DNA of 18,910 nt. Source: Alphaproteobacteria bacterium. Lineage in GTDB: Bacteria; Pseudomonadota; Alphaproteobacteria; Sphingomonadales; Sphingomonadaceae. The DNA is taken from contig VBAE01000094.1 in the NCBI GenBank assembly GCA_005882415.1, positions 1-18,910 of the forward strand, in the 5' to 3' direction. Position numbers and translations under genes: made by a program. Below the pieces are notes generated by a model that did not search any database, was not told the origin of the DNA, and was given only the letters and a program-made list of their open reading frames with translations. Below are positions 14,770 through 18,910 of this stretch, piece by piece; the stretch's first letter is position 1, and each line of letters starts with the position of its first letter.

Positions 14770-14954
14770 GTTTCACCCGAAGCACCAAAGGACCAAAGGA
14801 ACCAAAGAGGCCGAGGGGCTCTAAGTCCGGTGCTGGCCGATTGACCTTTACTGGAGCGACCTAGTCGCTCCCTTCCTTGCCCAGCCGCGTCGCTCGGGCG
14901 CCGACGTCAACCGTGGCACTGCACCTTTGGTCTCTTTGGTGCTTTGGGTGAAAC
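14770..14954. repeat. Segment bracketed by a ~30-bp inverted repeat (ACCAAAG-rich ends)
   Basis: The left end (14770-14799) reads GTTTCACCCGAAGCACCAAA and then GGACCAAAGG. The reverse complement of the right end (14924-14954) differs from it by one substitution and one inserted base. Both ends contain CACCAAAG/ACCAAAG repeats. About 124 bases between them hold no gene. The form fits a small palindromic mobile element or a long-stem attenuating structure between converging genes. No transposase and no target duplication were found. Confidence 0.75.
14853..14871. terminator. Short hairpin between converging operons, possible bidirectional terminator
   Basis: GGAGCGAC and GTCGCTCC form a perfect 8-bp stem around a 3-base loop. 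It lies 127 bases after the DUF2891 stop and 126 bases after the stop of the leftward lipoprotein gene. There is no T-run of the length expected for an intrinsic terminator on either side, so the terminator role is tentative. Confidence 0.3.
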
Positions 14955-14997
14955 CGGCACCGACGTCAGCCGCGCACGGACGCCAATCGATAAGCGC

Positions 14998-15240
14998 CTA
15001 AATCGGCGCCTGGTCGCGGAATTTGTAGCCCTTCCGCTTCAGGCACTGGTCGATGAAGATCCGCTCGGTGATCGGGTCGATCGAATCCTTGCGCGCCTCG
15101 TCGCGGCAGGCGGCGATGTCGGCCTGGACCTGGGACGAAGTCTTGCCTGGCTGGTAGACCTCCGTCGCGCACCCCGCGAGCAAGGCCGCCGGGGCCAAAA
15201 GCATCACATATTTCGCTGAACTCACGCTCGCATCCCCCAT
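14998..15240 (-). CDS. Small lipoprotein of unknown function
   Basis: This protein of about 80 residues has a hydrophobic segment ending in the lipobox LAGC (Cys24), so the mature part is about 57 residues anchored in a periplasmic membrane face. Two more cysteines (45 and 66) could form a disulfide; the tail reads DQCLKRKGYKF, a motif style common among small alphaproteobacterial lipoproteins. ATG 15240 overlaps the stop of the J-domain gene by one base (TGATG) and has no clear ribosome binding site, suggesting translational coupling. An in-frame GTG five codons later is preceded by GGGGGA and is a credible alternative start. No known family is recognised. Confidence 0.75.
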   Translation of the reverse strand: MGDASVSSAKYVMLLAPAALLAGCATEVYQPGKTSSQVQADIAACRDEARKDSIDPITERIFIDQCLKRKGYKFRDQAPI

Positions 15241-15944
15241 CAGTAGATATAGCCTTCCCGCTCCAGGAAGTCGTCGGACTTGCGCTTGCTTGTGCCGGCG
15301 CGGCGCTGCTGGGCCTTGGGGCGGGCGCGGGCGGTACGCCGCTCGGGCGCCTGGGCGACACGCGGCTGCTCCTCAGCCGTGGCGGCCGCTGCCGGCGGAG
15401 GCGGCGCCTGCTCGCGTGGCGCGATCGAGGCGGGGGAGGGCATCGTCACCGGCGGCATCCACGCCGCCTCGACCTCGGCAATCGGCTGGAGCCGCGGTTG
15501 CGATCCCGTGCCGGGCGTCTCCACCGGTTTGGGGTGGGGCGATTTGACGGGATCGGCCGCCGCGACCGAGACATTGCCGTCGGCGGCGTCGGGCCGGACC
15601 GGCAGGCGCGGCGCGAATTGCAGGCCGGCAAGCACGGCCGCTGCGATCCAGCCGAGCCACCAGCCGCGGCTCCTAACCTTGCGGTGGACCTGCTGGAACG
15701 GCGCCTTGTGCGCCTGGGTCCGGCGGGCACGCAGCTCCCGGTCGAGCTCGGCCTTGGCCTCCGGGTCGCGCAGGGCGTCATAGGCCTGGTTGATCGACGC
15801 CGCCCGCCGCTGCGCCTGCGGATCGCCGACCCAATGGTCCGGATGATATTTCTTGATCAGCGCCTTATAGGCAGCCTCGATCACCACGCCCTCCGCGTCG
15901 GGAGTGACGTTCAGGACCTGATAGGGAGTTCTGAGGCTGCTCAT
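15240..15944 (-). CDS. Membrane-anchored J-domain protein
   Basis: This 234-residue protein has an N-terminal J domain (about 6-68: TPYQVLNVTPDAEGVVIEAA then KKYHPDHW with the diagnostic HPD at 34-36, and INQAYDALRDPEAKAELD). A charged linker, one membrane helix (about 95-112, WWLGWIAAAVLAGLQFA) and a long Pro/Ala-rich low-complexity tail ending in DFLEREGYIY follow. The J domain would stimulate an Hsp70 (DnaK) ATPase at the cytoplasmic face of the membrane, with the tail on the other side. The zinc-finger and client-binding domains of DnaJ are missing. ATG 15944 (MSSLRTPYQV) is chosen over the frame start at 15977 because GAAGG lies just before it and the J domain begins at once. It overlaps the small-lipoprotein gene by one base. 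Confidence 0.88.
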   Translation of the reverse strand: MSSLRTPYQVLNVTPDAEGVVIEAAYKALIKKYHPDHWVGDPQAQRRAASINQAYDALRDPEAKAELDRELRARRTQAHKAPFQQVHRKVRSRGWWLGWIAAAVLAGLQFAPRLPVRPDAADGNVSVAAADPVKSPHPKPVETPGTGSQPRLQPIAEVEAAWMPPVTMPSPASIAPREQAPPPPAAAATAEEQPRVAQAPERRTARARPKAQQRRAGTSKRKSDDFLEREGYIY

Positions 15945-16014
15945 GCGCCCTTCACTCTTAGCCAGAACCGCCCGCAAAGCTAGACCTCGGTAAAGGCCGG
16001 GGAAAAGCCGGGTC

Positions 16015-16631
16015 TTACCCGATCGCTTCGATCAGGCCCTGGAACAGACGGAGGCCGTCGGTTCGGCCGTGGGCGGGCTCGATGCTTCGCTCGGGGTGGG
16101 GCATCATTCCGAGGACGTTGCCGCCGGCGCCGACGATTCCGGCGATGTCGCGGGCCGAGCCGTTGCACTCGCGGGAATAGCGGAAGGCGACTCGGCCTTC
16201 GCCTTCGAGGCGGTCCAGCGTGTCCTCGTCGGCCTGGTAGTTGCCGTCATGATGGGCGACGGGGATGACGATCTCCTCGCCCGAATCGTAGCGGGCGGTG
16301 AAGGCGGTCTGGCTGTTCTCGACCTTGAGCGCGACATCCCGGCAGACGAAGCGGATTCCGGCGTTGCGCATCAGCGCGCCGGGGAGGAGGCCGGCCTCGG
16401 TCAGGATCTGGAAGCCGTTGCAGACGCCGAGCACGGAGACGCCCCGGTCCCGGAGCGGAGATAGTCGCCGTAGGAGAAGCCGCCCGGAATCGCGATCAGG
16501 TCGAGACCTTCGGGGAGCTCGGTGTCGCGGTGCCAGACCATCGCCGGCTTGCTGCCGCCGATCGCCTCCAGCGCAACCGCCATGTCGCGGTCGCAATTGG
16601 AGCCGGGGAAGACGATGACGGCGCTCTTCAT
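16015..16631 (-). pseudogene. purQ: purQ, phosphoribosylformylglycinamidine synthase glutaminase subunit, with frame-shifting internal deletion
   Basis: The reading frame starts at ATG 16631 with MKSAVIVFPGSNCDRDMAVA and continues to GGFSYGDYLRSG near 16450. It then leaves frame. The rest, from RGVSVLGVCNGFQILTEAG to the stop at 16015, continues in another frame. It carries the nucleophile Cys in VCNG, PVAHHDGNY, and the catalytic His and Glu in MMPHPERS. In other PurQ proteins about 19 residues (of the type AxARSPIMxxV...) lie between YLRCG and VLGVCNG; here about 17 are missing. The loss therefore appears to be a deletion of 3n+1 bases (about 52) at roughly 16449/16450. The joined product would be near 205 residues instead of about 222-227. 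PurQ supplies ammonia to PurL for purine synthesis, so a genuine loss would be costly; a sequencing or assembly error in a GC-rich hairpin is a real alternative. Confidence 0.88.
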
Positions 16632-16885
16632 GCCGCCGCTCCCGGCTCCCGCTCGATCTGGCGCTCGATCCGGAAATTCTCGATCACCGTGTTGGCGAGG
16701 AGCTTCCTGCACATCGCCTCGACATCCTCGTCCGCGACGCTCTCGGCGAGGTCGAGCTCGATGAGCTTGCCGGCGCGGACGTCGTTGACGCCCGAGAAGC
16801 CGAGGCCTTCCAGCGCATGGTGGATCGCCTTGCCCTGCGGGTCGAGGACGCCGTTCTTCAGCGTGACATAGACTCGGGTTTTCAT
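16628..16885 (-). CDS. purS: PurS, phosphoribosylformylglycinamidine synthase subunit
   Basis: This 85-residue protein begins MKTRVYVTLKNGVLDPQGKA and continues IHHALEGLGFSGVNDVRAGK, LIELDL and CRKLLANTVIENFRIE, which is the standard PurS sequence. PurS bridges PurQ and PurL in the three-part FGAM synthase found in Gram-positive bacteria and alphaproteobacteria. ATG 16885 is chosen for the GGAG seven bases upstream and for agreement with family N-termini; the frame is open further upstream without support. The stop overlaps the purQ ATG as ATGA, so purS and purQ are translationally coupled. purL is not in the window. Confidence 0.95.
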   Translation of the reverse strand: MKTRVYVTLKNGVLDPQGKAIHHALEGLGFSGVNDVRAGKLIELDLAESVADEDVEAMCRKLLANTVIENFRIERQIEREPGAAA

Positions 16886-16950
16886 GGCTGCTCCGGGTGC
16901 TGGCTGGGGCTGGCCGCCATATGGCCGCAAGGGCGCGCGGGCACAAGCGG

Positions 16951-16978
16951 TTGTGGGGGAGGGCGGGCGCGCTTATCT
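16951..16978 (+). promoter_or_regulatory. Possible erpA promoter giving a very short leader
   Basis: TTGTGG (16951-16956) and TTATCT (16973-16978) are separated by 16 bases and lie only eight bases before the erpA start at 16987. Transcription from it would begin at or just before the ATG, and no good ribosome binding site is seen, so the mRNA could be leaderless. Similarity to the -35/-10 consensus is modest. Confidence 0.25.
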
Positions 16979-16986
16979 TGGCTGGC

Positions 16987-17322
16987 ATGACGCAGCTCGC
17001 CGAGATCGCCCTGACCCCGTCCGCCGCCGCCCGTGTGGCCGCGATCGCCCAGCGCACCGGCAAGCCGCCGATCTTCCGCCTCGCCGTCGACGGCGGCGGC
17101 TGCGCCGGCTTCCAGTACCGCTTCGGTCTGGCGGACGCGGTCGAAGCGGAGGATCTCGCCTCGGAAGAGGGCGGGGTGACGCTGGTGGTGGACGAGATGA
17201 GCCACGAGCTGGTCAAAGGCAGCGCGGTCGATTTCGTCGAAAGCCTCGGCGGCGCCTCCTTCCAGGTCACCAACCCCAACGCCGCCTCCGGCTGCGGCTG
17301 CGGATCGAGCTTCTCGATCTGA
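16987..17322 (+). CDS. erpA: Iron-sulfur cluster insertion protein ErpA (A-type carrier)
   Basis: This 111-residue A-type Fe-S carrier has the three invariant cysteines: Cys39 in DGGGCAGFQY and Cys103/Cys105 in ASGCGCGSSFSI at the C-terminus. LTPSAAARVAAIA at the start, MSHELVKGSAVDFVESLGGASFQVTNPNA before the last cysteines, and the length match ErpA/IscA proteins. The NPNAASGCGCGSSF ending favours ErpA. It receives clusters from the assembly machinery and passes them to target apoproteins in the cytoplasm. ATG 16987 is chosen because the family N-terminus begins there; the open frame upstream to 16897 overlaps the purS promoter region. The gene is divergent from purS, sharing a 101-bp region. 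Confidence 0.93.
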   Translation: MTQLAEIALTPSAAARVAAIAQRTGKPPIFRLAVDGGGCAGFQYRFGLADAVEAEDLASEEGGVTLVVDEMSHELVKGSAVDFVESLGGASFQVTNPNAASGCGCGSSFSI

Positions 17323-17597
17323 GGGCGCCTGCGCTTCGCGCGCCGTCATTGCGAGCGAAGCGAAGCAATCCAGTGCGGCGGTCGAATAGGGCCCGGAGTT
17401 ATCCCTTTTTGCCGCTAATCTTGGCTGAAAAGGGATAATCCGCTGCCACTGATGCGGGCGGCCTGCCCAGTGAGGCCAATGCTCACTGGGACGCCGCTCT
17501 GGATTGCCGCGTCGCTTCGCTCCTCGCAATGACGGGTCTACCTATCCGTTCGCAATGACGGGTGACGGGTGGGGCGGGAGGCTTTAAGCCCCAGCGC
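17323..17597. other. Non-coding region between erpA and xth, filled by repeats
   Basis: About 275 bp without a credible gene. From 17344 to 17534 it consists of nested inverted repeats described separately. The final part (17540-17580) contains a partial further copy of the end sequence (TTCGCAATGACGGGTGACGG). No clear promoter for xth was identified, so xth may be transcribed from erpA. Confidence 0.6.
17344..17534. repeat. Composite palindromic element with CGTCATTGCGAG-type ends
   Basis: The left arm (17344-17373) starts CGTCATTGCGAGCGAAGCGA and ends CAATCCAG. The right arm (17499-17534) is its reverse complement with a few inserted bases. This end sequence is a widespread intergenic palindrome in many bacterial genomes. 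Inside it lie two further hairpins: TTATCCCTTTT (17399-17409) with AAAAGGGATAA (17428-17438), and CCCAGTGAG (17466-17474) with CTCACTGGG (17482-17490). The arrangement suggests one palindrome inserted within another. No coding capacity is seen. Confidence 0.85.
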
Positions 17598-18383
17598 ATG
17601 AAGATCGTCACCTACAATCTGAACGGGGTTCGGGCGCGGCTGCCTCGGCTGCTGGAGTATCTCGAGGAGCAGAAGCCGGACGCGCTCTGCCTTCAGGAGA
17701 TCAAGTGCGCGGATGAGGCTTTTCCGATCGAGGACATCAAGTCCGCGGGATATGACGGGCATTGGCATGGGCAGAAGGGGTTCAACGGGGTTGCGATCCT
17801 GACCCCCGTCGGGCGGCCGGCGACGCTAAGGCGGGTTGGGCTTCCGGGCGATCCGGACGACAGCCGCAGCCGCTATATCGAGGCGGAACTGGACGGGGTG
17901 ACGATCGGGTCGCTCTATCTGCCCAACGGCAATCCAATCGGCACCGAGAAATTCGACTATAAGCTCGCCTGGATGGAGCGGCTTCGGCAGCACGGCGCGG
18001 AACTGCTCGCCGAGGAGCGGCCGGCGGTGCTTGCCGGGGACTGGAACGTCATTCCGTCCGACCATGTCGACGACGTCTTCTCCGCGCGCGCGATGGCCAG
18101 GGACGCGCTGATGCAGCCGGAGACCCGCGCGGCCTTCCGACGAATCCTCCATCATGGCTGGACCGACGCGATCCGCGCCCGCCATCCGGATGGGCCGGTC
18201 TACACCTTCTGGGACTATACGGCGGGCTGCTGGCAGCGCGATGCGGGCTTCCGGATCGACCATCTCCTGCTCTCGCCCCAGGCCGCCGACCGGCTGCTCG
18301 ATGCGGGCGTCGACCGCGACTATCGAGGCCGCGAGAAGGCGTCCGACCACGCGCCCACCTGGGTCGAGATCGAGGACGCGTAA
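17598..18383 (+). CDS. xth: Exodeoxyribonuclease III (AP endonuclease family 1)
   Basis: This 261-residue DNA repair nuclease begins MKIVTYNLNGVRARLPRLLE, with the catalytic and metal residues of the ExoIII/APE1 fold in order: Asn7/Asn9 at the start, Glu34 in CLQEIK, Tyr107 in LYLPNGNP, Asp148 and Asn150 in AGDWNVIP, Asp221 in FRIDHLLLS, and Asp250-His251 in KASDHAPTW. It cleaves abasic sites and removes 3' blocking groups. Length is close to E. coli Xth (268 aa). ATG 17598 is chosen because the family start falls there; the frame is open upstream into the repeat region without a ribosome binding site, and no strong site precedes the chosen ATG either. It follows erpA in the same direction. 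Confidence 0.95.
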   Translation: MKIVTYNLNGVRARLPRLLEYLEEQKPDALCLQEIKCADEAFPIEDIKSAGYDGHWHGQKGFNGVAILTPVGRPATLRRVGLPGDPDDSRSRYIEAELDGVTIGSLYLPNGNPIGTEKFDYKLAWMERLRQHGAELLAEERPAVLAGDWNVIPSDHVDDVFSARAMARDALMQPETRAAFRRILHHGWTDAIRARHPDGPVYTFWDYTAGCWQRDAGFRIDHLLLSPQAADRLLDAGVDRDYRGREKASDHAPTWVEIEDA

Positions 18384-18439
18384 TCCTTTGCTAATCGGCC
18401 TCGGTCTATGCGGGGGCGGTTCAGGAGAAGGAAGACGCG

Positions 18440-18796
18440 ATGGCCCACCGCTTGCGCAGCGCGATCCTCGCCGGGGAGGCGGCGCCGCCGGTCGCACCGA
18501 CGAGCCTCGAGGAGTGCCGGCGGAAAGCCGAGGCGCCGGTGGGGGCGCAGGATCGCCGAACCGCCGCCCAGCGCCGCTCCGACCGCCATCGCGGCCTTGT
18601 CGACCATGCCTCGATCCTGCTCCGCGGCAAAAGGGCGCTGGTCCGGGTCGCCAATGTGTCGAAGGGCGGGATCACCGTCGAATCGAGCATCGCCCCGGAC
18701 GTGGGGGAGAGCGTCAGCGTCGATGTGGATGGGACGCCGGTCGCCGGCACGGTGCGCTGGGCGCGGCGCGGACGGATCGGGATCGATCTAGGCTGA
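18440..18796 (+). CDS. PilZ-domain protein, predicted c-di-GMP binding
   Basis: This 118-residue soluble protein has a C-terminal PilZ domain (about 39-118). The two c-di-GMP-binding motifs are present: RxxxR as RRSDR (45-49) and N-x-S-x-x-G as NVSKGG (72-77). They are followed by the strands ITVESS, ESVSVDVDG and AGTVRWARRGRIGIDL expected of the barrel. The first 38 residues are Ala/Arg-rich and not recognised. A single-domain PilZ protein probably acts as an adaptor that changes partner on binding c-di-GMP; the partner is not evident. AGGAGAAGGA precedes ATG 18440. It lies 56 bp after xth. Confidence 0.88.
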   Translation: MAHRLRSAILAGEAAPPVAPTSLEECRRKAEAPVGAQDRRTAAQRRSDRHRGLVDHASILLRGKRALVRVANVSKGGITVESSIAPDVGESVSVDVDGTPVAGTVRWARRGRIGIDLG

Positions 18797-18812
18797 TTAC
18801 ATCCGGGTAATA

Positions 18813-18839
18813 TTGACGTGTGCTCCGCGTGCCGATAAG
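18813..18839 (+). promoter_or_regulatory. Possible promoter of the gene at the right edge
   Basis: TTGACG (18813-18818) resembles a -35 box, and GATAAG (18834-18839) lies 15 bases downstream as a weak -10 candidate, about 20 bases before ATG 18860. Spacing is at the short end of the usual range, so this is tentative. Confidence 0.3.
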
Positions 18840-18859
18840 GCGGCGGCGAGGAGCAGTCC

Positions 18860-18910
18860 ATGCCGAACGTCACCGCCTTCTTCGAAGACAGTATCATCGC
18901 CAGCGGCCCC
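18860..18910 (+). CDS. Partial coding region at the right edge, unrecognised
   Basis: ATG 18860 is preceded by GCGAGGAG with about seven bases of spacing. It opens a frame of 17 residues (MPNVTAFFEDSIIASGP) that leaves the window. The good ribosome binding site and the gap of only 63 bp from the PilZ gene support a real gene. Too little is visible to suggest a family. Confidence 0.55.
   Translation, partial: MPNVTAFFEDSIIASGP

Larger units (their letters stand above)
14726..14997. other. Non-coding region after the oxoprolinase operon
   Basis: Here the plus-strand operon and the minus-strand small-lipoprotein gene converge, leaving about 270 bp. No frame with a plausible ribosome binding site or protein is seen. 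The stretch is occupied mainly by an inverted-repeat-bracketed segment (14770-14954) and a short hairpin (14853-14871). A short imperfect direct repeat, around GCGCCGACGTCAACCG (14899-14914) and CACCGACGTCAGCCG (14958-14972), is also present. Confidence 0.6.

Noticed and set aside
14770..14810. Short ACCAAAG repeats considered as a CRISPR or tandem array
   Set aside because: Units are 7-10 bases with no regular spacers; they form the arm of an inverted repeat instead.
16401..17279. Long minus-strand frame running from purQ through purS into erpA
   Set aside because: Only its last part (from 16631) is the purQ N-terminus; the rest is out of frame with purS and antisense to erpA.

Overview
The window is high-GC, gene-dense chromosomal DNA. 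It most likely comes from an alphaproteobacterium of the order Sphingomonadales. This is an inference from the GC-rich codon use, the purS-purQ / erpA / xth / PilZ content, and the short GC-rich palindromic repeats; no rRNA or other decisive marker is present.

Left part (1-4338). A partial gene runs off the left edge on the minus strand. Divergent from it is a compact four-gene plus-strand cassette: a 482-residue lipoprotein (700-2148), a two-helix membrane protein (2240-2656), a subtilisin-family (S8) serine peptidase with no visible signal peptide (2670-3932), and a 114-residue protein (3994-4338). The last of these looks like a free-standing copy of the peptidase's own I9-type prodomain. 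I do not recognise this cassette as a described system, and it is the best candidate for one in the window. A CRP-like palindrome lies in the 274-bp region ahead of it.

Middle-left (4451-8544). On the minus strand are an ABC-F ATPase of the YheS type and a YhhQ-type queuosine-precursor transporter. Divergent from these, on the plus strand, are a DUF2459 (TIGR02117) membrane-anchored protein and a short PuuD-like five-helix membrane protein.

Centre (8570-14725). A tightly coupled operon encodes a single-chain ATP-dependent 5-oxoprolinase, DUF969 and DUF979 membrane proteins, and a DUF2891 protein. Each junction overlaps by four bases or fewer. The likely job is uptake of 5-oxoproline (pyroglutamate) or a related cyclic amide and its opening to glutamate. 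Two related GC-rich palindromic elements have landed inside this operon. One lies in frame within the oxoprolinase (exactly 81 bp). The other lies at the DUF969/DUF979 junction, where it rewrites the DUF969 C-terminus and supplies the ribosome binding site of DUF979.

Right part (14726-18910). After a non-coding stretch bracketed by a 30-bp inverted repeat come, on the minus strand, a small lipoprotein, a membrane-anchored J-domain protein, a purQ with a frame-shifting internal deletion, and purS. On the plus strand follow the Fe-S carrier erpA, a composite palindromic repeat region, exodeoxyribonuclease III (xth), a PilZ-domain protein, and the first codons of a gene that leaves the window.
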